From positions 9,556,123-9,620,122 of the forward strand of contig NC_063053.1 in NCBI RefSeq assembly GCF_018812025.1: a stretch of 64,000 nt of DNA. The letters are read 5' to 3'. This DNA is from Megalobrama amblycephala. Taxonomy: Eukaryota; Chordata; Actinopteri; Cypriniformes; Xenocyprididae. This document shows, piece after piece, positions 1 to 22,504 of the stretch; the first letter of the stretch is position 1, and each line of letters starts with the position of its first letter. A program made the position numbers and the translations under genes. Below the pieces are notes generated by a model. It did no database searches, was not told the DNA's origin, and was given only the letters and a program-made list of their open reading frames with translations.

Positions 1-40
1 TCTATTCCTGTATGTGACAGTCACAATCATTTCCCCACAG

Positions 41-10479
<10,439 letters not shown>

Positions 10480-11250
10480 AAACAAGCTGTTTCTATGAGC
10501 CTGTTCTGCAGAGCATCGCCGTGCTCTCAACTAACTATTTTCAGACCGTTTCACTGACCAGTTTGCCTTTATAAGTGAACAAAAGCTCAAAGAAGATCTC
10601 ACATAAAGTGATGGTGGACATCGTCTGGAGAAGTCTCAGTATTACCTCGATGTGCTTTCTGGAGCATTGTGCAACCTACTGACTTGTTCAGATGGACAGG
10701 AATCTTGTTAAATCTCATTTTGCGAAGTGAAAGGTTATTGTGATGTCTCAGTGATAATCTCATTATATAGATAAATCACTGACGCCTTAAATTTGTCTAT
10801 TTGTAATGTTTAAATTTCATTTTTTTATGACTTAATATGTCATTAAATCCCTGACAGATCAGTCAGATGTGTTTGAATATGATTCATTTTGAACTCATTC
10901 AATTTTAGTGTACAAATCATATTTTAAGAAGCTGCTTTTATACTTAGACCTAATCATTATATAATCTGTCTGAGTTCGTTTTCTTCTTGAAATTTTGTTG
11001 TAGAGTTGGATAGGGCTTAAAACATAACATTTTCAAGAAAGAAAGTGGATGTAATAAATTACCCTAATTATGGACGGTATTTTTTTGTAAACTCAAATTC
11101 TTCCCTTTGTGTGAAAAAATTATGATCATGAAACAAATTTATTTTGCTGATGTTGGATGTTCTTAACCTCTGTTTTCACTGGAGTAAAGCACAGAAAAAA
11201 AACATGGGGACAAAATTCAGACAATAAACAAAGATGGGCCTTATTATTTT
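10480..11250 (+). other. 3' untranslated region of prkg2-like gene (predicted)
   Basis: AT-rich sequence follows the stop with no further coding. Two AATAAA signals are present, at 11053-11058 and 11223-11228. The transcript probably ends 10-30 bases after one of them. Confidence 0.55.
11223..11228 (+). terminator. polyadenylation signal AATAAA (candidate)
   Basis: A canonical hexamer about 745 bases after the stop. An earlier one at 11053-11058 is an alternative. Confidence 0.45.
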
Positions 11251-12179
11251 ACAATATAGTTACTGGAAACGCTGTTTCTTTAAATGCTAACTTTATAATA
11301 CTAACAATATTTAATGTACAGATGTAAATCATTTATTTTCTGTTGTACTTACTGTGGTTTATCTATTTCATTCCGTGTCTAGATATTTCACTAATGAGAA
11401 AAACAACACTGTCATCTACTGGTAAAAATCTGCAATCACAAGTACTAGCAAGAGACTGCACCAATGGGTTTCTAAATAGCACTCAAAGTAATTAGTGTTC
11501 ATAAAGGTTGGCAGATGGATGACTTAAGATTTAGTACACATACGGTTGTGTGTAAGAGCATTTTATGCTTGTTTTTCACATGCAGGTGCTCAGACTTGCT
11601 CAGATTCTGTGGCATGTGCTTTAAAGAGGAGCTTCATCTGCATACTTCTCTAGTGTGATCATCTCATTCTTTTCCACAACATAAGAGACTGGTATGACAA
11701 CAAAATAGTTGTCTCACCTTAAAATATTTCTTCATTCTGTGAATCACAAGTCAAATGTCATCCAAAAATAAAAAGAAACAAAATAAATAAATTAAATGAC
11801 TTATTTTAGTGCCAGGGAGATTATTTGCATTGTGGGATTAATTTAATGTAAATTAAGCACTTTCTTTTTCTTTTTTGCAATTCTTAAAAAATAAAAACAA
11901 GGAAAGAAGTACTACATTTGCTAAAGTTTACCAAAAAATAATAATAATAATTAATGCAGACCACGTGATTAACCTTTCAATGATACAGTCTCCTACTGTA
12001 CAAGTTAACTACATGGTGGTCTGTCATTAAATATTTTTTGGAACAATATTTATTGCAGTATTACAATTTTTACAATTTTAAAAAGAAGAAGAAGAAAAAG
12101 AACATTTAAATGTGCCAGTGCTTGTTCTCATAAACTCATAAACTCACATGACCATGGCTGAGGTATTTTGAACAAGTAA
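11251..12179. other. intergenic, AT-rich
   Basis: No gene or clear repeat border was recognised. It holds short A-rich simple runs near 11940-11955 and 12080-12100. Confidence 0.5.
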
Positions 12180-12527
12180 TTACTTCACGATCATTAAAAA
12201 GTACCTTCTATATAATATGAATGTGTGTATGAATGTAATCTGGACATACTACATTCACCACACTGTCATTATCATGTGACCTGCTACTAGCATCAGTTGC
12301 ATCAATTCACACTGCCATTCACAAATCCTCTCCTGTGGCCTCATGGGATAGTAAAGTGTCATCATATCATATGCACACTTCAGAATCTTGTCTGAAGAAG
12401 TAGGTCATCCGGGTACTTTTTCCCTATTCTTTTATGAGTACTGAGAATTCTGACATACTTCTTTTGTCACATACTGATTTTCGCCTACTAGTAGGGAAAT
12501 ATGCGATTTCGGATGCAGCCCATTTGT
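12180..12527. mobile_element. miniature DNA element (CGATTTCGGATGCAGCCC end)
   Basis: The right end GCGATTTCGGATGCAGCCCA mirrors the left end seen in the copy at 10108 (GGCTGCAGCCCAAATC). It contains GCACACTTCAGAATCTTGTC and GTCATCCGGGTAC. The left border is inferred from similarity to the intron 8 copy. Confidence 0.55.
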
Positions 12528-13171
12528 CTAGTTGAAATGTCCACTGTCTGGAGCACTGGAGACTTTGAGGACCGCCACAGGAGGGAGACACAGAGCAAAG
12601 ATGACATGTTTACTACAGTAAAGTACGCCACCACTGGAGACGAATGGGACTAATACAACAATTACATGTTACTTATGCTAAGCAGCATTTAAGAGCAACA
12701 TTTATTCAGACTGACTCATAGAGTAAGTATCACTGTATAAATATCATGTATAATATAGTATCACTGTAGAAATGCCATGTATGCTACAGTATCTCTCAAT
12801 TTCTTTCTACAGAAAAGAATAAATGGCAAGAGTGTGCTGTTTGCTTTTTTCCATTATACTGAAATGAACTGTGACTGAAGAATTCAGCTTTAAAAATGAC
12901 ATGGAATCACCACGTAAATCACCAAATGACGTGTGCTCTGTTCCAAGTGGGGTATTTGACAATTAACAAACCAAGCTTTCCTTAGGCCTACCATGACAAT
13001 ACCAGGTCAATATTTGGCTGGTCAATACCAGGTCAATATTTGGCTGTTCCTATAGACACACGTGGGCCTGCATGTGTCTATTCATACCATTTTTCTGTTT
13101 TGTTTTTTGTTTTATTTTTGTTGTAAATGCTAAAAAATGGCTTTCTGCATGGTGATACATTTGATAAACAT
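12528..13171. other. intergenic, nothing recognised
   Basis: There is a short local duplication of ACCAGGTCAATATTTGGCTG near 13000-13043. Otherwise featureless. Confidence 0.5.
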
Positions 13172-14419
13172 TTAAAGGTGCAGTATGTAATAATTCTGTC
13201 CGCTAGAGGTCGCTAGATGCCTATTCAAAACAAAGGCGTAGCTTGATGACGCCAAGTTTGAGAGCAGAACAAAGACTATAGAATAAAGGTGCATTCACAC
13301 GGCCTCGTAATTTCTGTAGTTACGAGATTCTAGCTTGTAAAAAGCATTCACGTCCTCATAGAGCTCGTAATTACAGCTTGTAAGCTGGGAGTTTTCTGAA
13401 AGCTCCCACATGTACCACGTGGCCGCTGTACCACCTGACCGCTGTAGATTAATTTATTAGGCATTGATAGTGGTGCCATGGAAACGCATAATTCCCAGTC
13501 CAAGGACCAAAAGGACGTGAACAGCTCCGAATATAACGTCACGTGTTGTCATTTCAAGATTCCGTTAAATATGAGGTGACGTGAATGCAGCTTAACACTT
13601 AAAGGGACTTTGGACAGAATCTTGGGACATGTGGTCTTCACCTCAACGGCCGGTGCGAAAGAATAGGGGTTGGGCTCAGGAACAAATCATGTTCATGGAT
13701 GTGACTATTAATGTTACTGTAGTATGAAGCAGAGCAGGACCGAGTGTTGTGGGAGCTGAACGAGGCCGCTGGAGCGATTGCGCAACACACACCTCACGAG
13801 CAGCAGAACTTTTATTATGACACAGTCACCGGCGCCGCTTCCGCTTTTCCAGTCATGAGTATGAGGTAAAGCAGTTCTGTTTATCATATTAGATACATCT
13901 GAGTGTGTTGAAAATGTTATAACGTTCTATGCGTTCACTCGGCGGCAGCTGTGAGACACTTGTTTGAGACACACTGCAGTAAGATAGATCGATATTAGAA
14001 TATCATAATAAATGTTGGATGGCTTGTGTTGACAAATGGCATGCAATTAATTTTAAAACGTATTGTGGAGAAAAAACACTAAAGGTGTTGAGCTATATAA
14101 CAACAATTAGTTTTCTGTCTATAAATATATCAAAACAGTTGTTCCCTTGTCTATTAAAACATGTATATTAAAGCGTCTTTGGTGTTTCCATGGTTTCTAC
14201 AAAATAAAACCGGAAACCAGGGTAACGTGGGTATGACGCCATTGACAGGTGACTCCTCACACGTCCTGGAGCCTTGGTTAAAATTGTAATTTTCTCACAA
14301 TTTACAAATAATTGGAAACATTTAGGATATTGTAAGTACTCAAATGAACAAAATATATAACACTGGCCTAGTAGTTGTTGGATATTTTACTGCAAAAATA
14401 TTACATATTGCACCTTTAA
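13172..14419. mobile_element. 1.25 kb inverted-repeat element with exon-like insert
   Basis: The ends TTAAAGGTGCAGTATGTAAT and ATTACATATTGCACCTTTAA are inverted copies with one mismatch. A possible second, inner element starts near 13286 (AAGGTGCATTCACACGG) and is mirrored near 13580. The interior holds a GC-richer open segment at 13723-13865 with splice-like borders. Confidence 0.55.
13723..13865 (+). pseudogene. exon-like open segment within a mobile element
   Basis: The acceptor-like atgttactgtag precedes 13723 and the donor-like gtaaag follows 13865. The 143 bases are open (47 codons plus two bases) and read like protein, for example EQDRVLWELNEAAGAIAQHT and FYYDTVTGAASAFPVM. The terminal inverted repeats around it suggest a gene fragment carried by the element or a degraded internal exon. 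No function is assigned. Confidence 0.3.
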
Positions 14420-14889
14420 TGAAAAAATACATTCATAATATTAGGTTATAATGTTAAATATGAGTATTATTATTAAAAAAAAATGTTTAATGTTATTTAA
14501 TAACGAGTGTTCAATGTTTTTATTCCGTTTACAGCCATTTAATGAAACTTTTTTTTTTTTTTTTCAGAAACCCTCATTAGTGACACTGGTGGCCGTTAAG
14601 TGAACTGCGCCAGCAACTTCTACTCCAGTCTTTGCGCAAGACTGCAAGTACAAGAGAATGAACGTGATTCAAGGCCCTGATAAGTTTATTTTGGTTCTTT
14701 GCTTAGGGTAAAAAGAAGTTAGAAAAACTTTTGCAGCGCCATTGTTAACGACCGGATGTATCTTCACGCTGCTGCTGAGAGCGACGTTTAGATGAATATG
14801 TAAATATGTGCTGCGCGGTTTTTTTTCAATAACAAAATAAACACAACAAAATGGCAGTGGTGAGAAAGCAGCAGTAACTGGTCATAACG

Positions 14890-14940
14890 ATGTGGATGTG
14901 TTTGCACCAGTTCTGCAATTCACCGGCATCTTGTCAACAG
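14890..14940 (+). CDS. candidate first coding exon, hypothetical gene
   Basis: ATG at 14890 gives 17 codons (MWMCLHQFCNSPASCQQ) up to a gtgagg donor in phase 0, which matches the start phase of the exon-like segment at 16161. The upstream 300 bases are GC-richer than their surroundings and hold a short upstream reading frame (MAVVRKQQ). The same bases read in another frame (HNDVDVFAPVLQFTGILSTG) also look protein-like but would meet a stop after splicing to 16161. Coding status is unproven and no family was recognised. Confidence 0.22.
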
Positions 14941-15212
14941 GTGAGGTCATTAAAATTACACTGTATAATAGTTTGATTATAAAGCAGCATATATTTGAGA
15001 CTAAAGCCTGGGTATATGTGAGACAGACTATCGTTTGAATTCAGACTAATTAATTAATCCATTTTCTTTGCATTACAAATTGACATTACAGTACAGAACA
15101 GCTTTTCGGCATTATCCTGAAAAATGTATAAGCAATCATTTCATTTGTCACAGAACGGAAGAGAGGCTCTTGAGAGCGCACAAACGTCACATCCTTTTGA
15201 TTTTCAAGGCAA

Positions 15213-15795
15213 AAAAGGATTACTCCACTTTCAAATAAAATTTTCCCGATAATTTACTCACCCCCATGTCATCTAAGATGTTCATGTATTTCTTTCGTCA
15301 ATCGAAAAGAAATTAAGGTTTTTGATGAAAAATTCCAGGATTATTCTCCTTATAGTGGACTTCAATGGCCTCCAGACGGTTGAAGGTCAAAATTACAGTT
15401 TCAGTGCAGCTTCAAAGGGCTTTAAACGATACCAGACAAGGAATAAGGGTCTTATGTAGCGAAACGATCTTTCATTTTCGAAAAAAAATACAACTGTATA
15501 TGCTTTATAAACACAAATTATTGCCTTGCACTTGCTTCCGCTTTCCGTATTTTTCAAAAAACTTACACTGTATGTCCTACGCCTTCCCTGTTCAACTTGC
15601 GGAACGAACGCTGCGCCAGTTTCGTTTTTTTCCATAAGTAGTTGAAGTCCACTATAAGGAGAATAATCCTGGAATGTTTTCATCAAAAACTTTAATTTCT
15701 TTTCGACTGAAGAAAGAAGGACATGAACATCTTGGATGACATGGGGGTGAGTAAATTATCAGGAAAATGTTATTTAAAAGTAGACTAATCCTTTA
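15213..15795. mobile_element. fold-back miniature element, copy 1
   Basis: Left end AAAGGATTACTCCACTTTCA, right end TAGACTAATCCTTTA. The arms (TTTACTCACCCCCATGTCAT against ATGACATGGGGGTGAGTAAA) are inverted over most of the element. It belongs to the same family as 40955-41739. Confidence 0.75.
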
Positions 15796-16111
15796 ATACA
15801 TGAAGGTTCTTGCATATATTCTCTTGAATTATGATTACCAGACAGGTAAATCACTTTGACATGCATTATGTCATACAGAAAATATCAAAATAAATTAAGA
15901 AATTGAAAACATGCTCATCATAGAAAAGGAGAGATTTAATCATGTAACCGTCTATTATGCTTAATTGCATAATATTCTTTTATAAATAAATAAATACATA
16001 ATGAGGATTTCACACATTCTCTGTGGATATTTCTGGAAATGGTTTCTACAGAGAAAAACCTTATTTGCTCCCTCTATGAAATGCCAAAGCAGTCTGCAGC
16101 TGGATCTCAGC

Positions 16112-16113
<2 letters not shown>
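15796..16113. other. unassigned sequence
   Basis: AT-rich, with nothing recognised before the GT microsatellite. Confidence 0.5.

Positions 16114-16155
<42 letters not shown>
16114..16155 (+). repeat. (GT)n microsatellite
   Basis: About 21 GT units. It ends only five bases before the candidate exon at 16161, so it would form part of that exon's acceptor tract. Confidence 0.95.
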
Positions 16156-16157
<2 letters not shown>

Positions 16158-16160
16158 CAG

Positions 16161-16254
16161 GACAGTGATGGCCTGAAGTGGGAGATGCTTGTGACATTTG
16201 TGGAGAACTCATCCAACTGGCCAGCCATCCTTGAGGAAATGCCAAGAGACAGGG
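16161..16254 (+). CDS. candidate internal exon, hypothetical gene
   Basis: The acceptor is gtgtgtttcag and the donor gtgagc. The 31 open codons read DSDGLKWEMLVTFVENSSN and then WPAILEEMPRDR. Only this frame is open, and it looks like protein from a helical domain. It starts in phase 0, compatible with 14890-14940, and ends in phase 1. The family was not recognised. A further short open segment at 17030-17098 (MQRVGLYDIFYDSIVLELL) follows a ctgtag acceptor, but splicing to it in phase 1 gives only DAEGGPV before a stop. The locus may therefore be a small gene, a decayed gene, or a chance find. Confidence 0.35.
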
Positions 16255-18060
16255 GTGAGCTGTTGTCATAGCGATGCATCAAGTATGTCCTCTTTCTACT
16301 ATTCTGCCAATCAGTAGTGTATTAATCACAGTGTGACTCAGTTCTGCTCAATGAGCGAATCACAATCCCCTGCAAAGGAGGAAATTGATCTGAAGACAGA
16401 TATGAAAAATAGGCTTGCTGAACTATGCTATGTGCCCTGGACGAGGAAACATCCACCTCCTTTAACACACTAAAAGGACATTGTAGATCTGGCTGCAGTG
16501 TTGTTATGGGGTTAATTTTATAAATTGAAAATGTTCTCTCTTTTTTTGTACATTTAAAACAGTAAATTTGGATCTATTTTATATTATGTTGTTTCAAATT
16601 ACACAACATTAAGGTATTTGCCATTTAGCAACAGTATGATTAAAGTGATTAAGTTTAGGCATTAGTAAGGCATCACGATTATGGTAACTGCATAGTGCGT
16701 TTCGCAATGCAAATAATTGCAGATAACAAAACTATGCATAACAAATGCGTAATGTGTTGTTATACAGCAAGAATTCAACATTTATTGCCGTTTTGTCATG
16801 GACTCCTTTTTGAACACAGATCAGTAGTTTTCCTATTTGATTTTTCAACTGCGCTGACCTACTTTTGCATGTCCTCTGTATTAAAATACAGAAAAAAAGA
16901 CAAAAAAAAAAAAAATACTACCCCGGTGTTGCCTCACTGGAGTGCAAGTATGCGTTCCTGTAAATCATCTGGCAAACATCCCACTATATATTTCACCAAG
17001 TCATTCGTCTGTTTCTGTGGTATCTGTAGATGCAGAGGGTGGGCCTGTATGACATATTTTATGACTCCATTGTGTTGGAGTTGCTGGAATGTGTGTAGCT
17101 ACACCAGCCCTCCTGAACCTCTGAGGGTACAAAAGAGTTCATATTTCTCTTATGCTCTTATCTTCAACAATATCTATAGACTGCCCAAAATGATGTTAAT
17201 TATATGGCCTAGCTCATAAAATGTTCCATAGACTGTTACTATTATTACTCCTATCATTCATATATATATATATATATACACACATACATACAATAACGTT
17301 GACTTTGACTCGCATTATCCTTATCTAACAGAGGGAGGCGCTAATATCAAGTGTGCTCAACTTTGCCATGCTGATAAACAGCTTGACTTGATGTGTTGAG
17401 ATTTTATAATACATTTTATAAGTGTGGTGCGCACTTATAGAGTCTATGACTTCACAAATCCCACATATGCTATAAATTTACATTTATTGTTTACTGTACA
17501 TGTGTGGTGGGGAAATCACATTTAAACCATTTCTTTTAAGCTGTTCTGTTTGTGCAGCAACTGCTTGAACTCTGCCGTCATCTGTATTAAGTGAGAGAAA
17601 TCTGAGATACTTCATACTGAGAGTAATGCTTATATTTGCTGTCATTCTGTCAACTCCCAATGACCTCATGACCTGGATTCTGATGTTTTCTCACCTGGTC
17701 CTTTAGTTGCTGCATATCCTATAAACTAAATATTAACTCTCGTACATTGAAAGGTGTGCCTCCAAAAATTCTGATGTAATTCAGTTTTCATTTGTATCTT
17801 TTGTTAATTTTATTTTAAACTATAACAAAATATTAACATTTTTAGTTAATCTACTTCTATCATCTACTCTACTTATTAATCTACCTATGGTGACATAGTG
17901 ATGGGGAAAATATGAGATGGGAGGAAAAATTATATTTCACTAATGTTCACTCATAAAACTCTTGCGTTTCCCCAAGAAATTTTGAGCTTTCCTTCCATCT
18001 CTCTCTCTCTCTCTTTGCACATCACCATGTCCCTTTAGAGGCTTCATAAGAATCAGAGTA
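16255..18060. other. mostly unassigned sequence right of the candidate exon
   Basis: Contains the open segment 17030-17098, a TA/CA simple repeat near 17258-17290 and a TC run at 17998-18015. Nothing else was recognised. Confidence 0.45.
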
Positions 18061-19568
18061 CAGGTGCTGGTCATATAATTAGAATATCATCAGAAAGTTC
18101 ATTTTTTTTATTGTAAATTATTTTTAAAAATGGAACTTTCATATATTCTAGATTCCCTACATGTAAAGTAAAACATTTCAGAAGTTTTTTTTTTTTTAAT
18201 TTTGATGATAAGAGCGTACAGCTAATGAAAGTCCAAAATCTATTTCCTAAGATCAATCAAAAAATGCATTTTCAAAACAGAAAAGTTCAATTCTTTAAAG
18301 TATGTTCATTTATGCACTCAATACTTGGTCGGCAGCACATATTACAGCAAATGACTTGCTCCTAGCACAAATTACAGCATCAGTGAAGTGTGGCATGGAA
18401 GTGATCAGCCTGTGGCACTGCTGAGGCACTATTGAGCCTTCAGATCATCTGTATATTGTTGGATCGACTGTTTCTCATCATTCTTTTGAAAATAACCCAT
18501 AGATTCAGGGGTCAGGTATGTTGGCTGGCCAATAAAGCATAGTAATATCATGGTCAGCAAACCACTTGGAAGTGGTTTTTGCACTGTGGGCAGGTGCTAA
18601 AGTAAAGGAAATCAGCATCTCCATAAAGCTTGTCAGCAGATGGAAGCATAAAGTGCTCCAAAATCTCCTGGAAGATGGCTGCATTGACTTTGCACTTGAT
18701 AAAACACAACGGACCAACACCAGCAGACGTCACGGCCCCCCCAAATCATTACTGACTTCCGAAACTTCACACTAGACTTCAAGCAGCTTTGATTCTGTGC
18801 CTCTCCAGTCTTCCTTCAGACTCTGGAACCATGATTTCAACATGAAATGCAAAATTTACTTTTATCTGAAAAGAGGACTTTCGACCACTGTTCACTGTCC
18901 AGTTCTTTTTGTCCTTAGCCCAGGTAAGATGCTTCTGACGTTGTTTCTGTTTCAGAAGTGGCTTGGTAGTCCTTTTCCTGAAGATGTCTGAGTGTGGTGA
19001 CTCTTGATGCGCTGACTCCGGCTTCATTCTACTCATTGTGAAGCTCTCCCAAGTGTTTGAATCGGCTTTACTTGACAGTATTCTCAAGCTTGTGGTCATC
19101 CCTGTTGCTTGTGCACCTTTGCCTACTCAATTTCTTCCTTCTAGTCAACTTTGCATTTAATATGCTTTGATACATCACTCTGTAAACAGCCACCACATTC
19201 AGTAATGACCTTCTGTGACTTACTCTCTTTGTGGAGGGTGTCAATGATTGTCTCCTGGACCAATGCCAAGTCAGCAGTCTTCCCCATTAGTGTGGTTTCA
19301 AAGAACAAGAGATACCCGGAATTTATACTTTAGGGATGGTCATTTAATGAAACTCAAATATAAATATTCTAATATTTTGAGATGCTGGATTTTGGACTTT
19401 CATTAGCTGTACGCTCTAATCAACAAATTAAAAAAAAAAAACAACTTTTGAAATGTTTTACTTTACATTTAGGGAATCTAGAATATATGAAAGTTTCATT
19501 TTTTTTAAATAATTTACAATAAAAAAATGAACTTTTTCATGATATTCTAATTATATGACCAGCACCTG
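18061..19568. mobile_element. Tc1-like transposon, copy A (long terminal inverted repeats, inactive)
   Basis: Flanked by TA on both sides (18059-18060, 19569-19570), the Tc1/mariner target. The ends CAGGTGCTGGTCATATAATT are inverted, and similarity continues for roughly 130-200 bases with small differences. The inside encodes a degraded transposase on the minus strand. Confidence 0.85.
18505..19099 (-). pseudogene. Tc1-like transposase remnant (copy A)
   Basis: Minus-strand fragments include KHLTWAKDKKNW near the middle and APAHSAKTTSKWFADHDITM with YWPANIPDP, corresponding to the DDE catalytic core and the W.P..SPDLNP motif of Tc1 transposases. The reading frame shifts between the segments and the usual SPDLNP has become IPDP. 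Not functional. Confidence 0.75.
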
Positions 19569-22060
19569 TATGTAAGGTCTATTTTTAAGGGCCTCTTTAA
19601 AAATCAGTACATGATGAAAAACACATTTAAACCAACTTGTGTTTATTTAGAAATATCTCATTTATTAAAAATACATTTGAATAGCAATGCAATATGCATA
19701 ATGAATTATTCAGTCCATTTGGTACACTACAATACACAAGATAATTAAAAATCTCTTGTCATGTCCTTTGTCCCTAACAGACAAAAAATTATGCCATACA
19801 TCTGCTCTCATTCATTTTTACACACAATTCAACATCATTACTCAGAACAGTGGCTATGAAACGATTGGTCAAGCGTACATCAAAAGACAGTACTACATGC
19901 TGGAAGCCACTTTGTTTTTTAATACACTTTCTGGGCCAGAACAATATCATGTTACAAAAGCTTGATTAGAAAAATGTTTCATCTTTCACACGCAAGGCTG
20001 CAAGTGGTTTGCAAAACAGACCTTATCTAGACATCAGTATTTTAGTACCTCACTCCACCCAGCTGTCAACAAAGACAGTTAAACACTTAGAGCTCACTTT
20101 CTGAGCTTAACCTAATGTGGTCCAGTATACCTGGCTGTTTTTGATTAATGATAGACTGAATCATTCGTGTTCCAGAAGTAAAAATTTTGATGTTGTTAAT
20201 CCATGGTATTTGCTTCTACTGAAGCCGTCAGCCTGCATTATTTCCGCTTACTTTTTAAATAATCATGTTTAACAGCAGAATTAAGTATATTACTCATGAT
20301 GCTGTACGGAAAATTACACCAATCAGAGATTTGAAAAAAGCAACCCGCCCAAAATAGTTCTTTAGCTCCACCCACTCCCATGAAGCACTGCGAATGACAT
20401 AATCGAGTCAATCTCTCTACGCTCTCAAAATACTTCAATGTTTGTATGTTTATACACACACACATATATATGTACATATATATGCTTGCATATTTTGTCA
20501 ACATTTATGTTGTCAACATTTGTAAATGAGTAGTTTTATACTTCTCCATCATTTTTGATTATGCTGTTCGCAAAGCTTCATAGGATTGTAGTTCTTTACC
20601 TCACTAAAGTACACAGTCTTGTACCTTTGTCAAAAACTTTTTTGCTTCAAATCAAAGTTTGTAGTATTGTGATTCACCTCGTAACTGGTTGGCTTGGTTA
20701 ATGGCTTATAACTCTTTAATAAAGACTTTTTTTAAATCCCTATCGGAAAAAAAATCTTTCAGAACCAGTGCCGTGGAAAAAGGGGGCTGGGTCATTTAAC
20801 AACTTTTTAATTTCACTTTTATCCCTGAGGTCCAGTTATAACTTTAGTAAAGTTTTATGACCATTGAACCTTTCCAACTTTTTTATTGTATTTTATTTAT
20901 CTATTTTAACCATTTTCAAACTTTTATAAATTTTTACTATCATTAGTTCTTCTGGTGTTTAGGATTAGCAGCATTTATCTAACTTACATTAACTCACCAT
21001 CACTGGGCGTAACGTTTTGGGTTTCTGAAGTCAGAAATCAGAGGAATTCAGAACAAACCATTTGTTCCGCTTGATTTTCATTTTTTAAATGAGTTCTGAA
21101 TGTGACAGTATTATTTACAGTATGTAATACTGCTTTAATCCAGCTCAGTTTGGTTAGGTCACTGTATACTGCATTTGATTTGGTTGAATTAATGTCTTTT
21201 TACTGAAATTTGACTGAAAATTTACAGGTACATAGGAAGCACTTGTTAATTCATAGTTAAGGATGATATTTCAGGTTCATACTCTAGGCATTGCTTCATT
21301 TTTAGAGAGGCAAAAGGCTACACACATTATTTAACATCAGACAGGTGAGCACTGCCATAAGTCATTTACATGTTATCATAAGCCCTGTCATGACAACGAT
21401 ATATGTCTGTAGATGGAGGAATTCACATGTGGGCGCACCGCTCTCCCACTCTTATCCACACATACTGTATGATCCATGCATCATGGATACATACATGCAT
21501 ATTTGTTGTGCCTGTATATATACACTTACACATGGCAATTCTTATATAATTGTGGTACAAAATCATTTATATAAATTTATAGCATGCATGTTCAACATTT
21601 GTTATAATTTGGGTGTATTTCAAGTATTTTACAATTAGGACAGTGTCTGGTAAATTGTCCCAGACAGAAATTTACATTAGACTATACATAAGAATCAACT
21701 GTAATTCCCTTTTTCAGAAATCACATTCTTTAAAGCATCTTTCCACATGTTTATATAGTCTTTTATAGTACCTCATTAGCTGACAAATCTAATGAGTGCT
21801 TTATCACTCAAACAAGCCCCATCAACAGGTTCCATCAACAACTTAACATTTCCATTAACATATAAACATCTCTCCTAGTATTATACAAAGTACACACAAT
21901 ACCAATATTTTTCTCCCATTACTCAAATACTGTTCATCTTTTTCTTGTCCATTTCTCTTCCATTTTCTCTTCCTCAGTCTGGAAAAACCATCTGCAAACT
22001 GCAAGAACCATACTTTGTCCTTTGCTTTTTGGAAAAGCTGCCCCATCGCAGGCCATCTGC
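19569..22060. other. intergenic between Tc1 copy A and the minus-strand gene
   Basis: Unique or strongly decayed sequence. A CA/TA simple repeat lies near 20452-20485. No gene was recognised. Confidence 0.5.
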
Positions 22061-22067
22061 TCAACGT
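22061..22067 (-). CDS. candidate last coding bases of the minus-strand gene
   Basis: A good acceptor (gttttctcattag on the minus strand) sits before base 22067. Joined to the phase-2 end of the exon at 26656 it would add one Arg and then TGA, ending the protein ...QLYRR. In phase 0 the same exon stays open to 21855 (RWPAMGQLFQKAKDKVWFLQ), which could be an alternative end spliced from 27929. The exon's reality is uncertain. Confidence 0.25.
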
Positions 22068-22504
22068 CTAATGAGAAAACAAAAGCTGAGAGTTAACATG
22101 CTGCTCATTCTCTGTGTGTGAGATATCAGTTGTACTGAAACAACACTGCCGTGAGATAGAGCCTTACTGTCCAAACAGTGCTAAAACAACAACCGACCTG
22201 GAACACAAATCCTCCTATGCACGCTGGACATCCCTGGGGACCAAGCACTGTTGTTTCTGTTTTGTATTGTTTCTGTTCTGACCTCTATTTCTTATTCTTC
22301 TGCCATGGGAGTCCATGACAGCCCATATATAACTATATTTTAAAAAAAGTTGTGAAATTTGGCTCACTGATTAAGTTGTCTGAATAGTACTATGAGCAAC
22401 TTAGGACCAACTTGGACCTTTAGGTTACTTAGGTAACTTAACTTTTTGTCACTACTACTCAAATTTTGTGCCCCAGTCATTACAAAAGGTGAAACTCCAC
22501 CAAC

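Noticed and set aside
15365..15686. Overlapping open frames of 90 and 97 codons on both strands
   Set aside because: They result from the fold-back symmetry of the miniature element 15213-15795.
16310..16470. A plus-strand open stretch reading SESQSPAKEEIDLKTDMKNR
   Set aside because: It looks protein-like, but no acceptor matches the phase of the preceding candidate exon and the frame closes quickly. Not supported as an exon.
16695..17219. A 174-codon plus-strand open frame
   Set aside because: Low-complexity Lys run and Cys-rich composition, no splice or start context. The protein-like frame within it is a different one (17030-17098).
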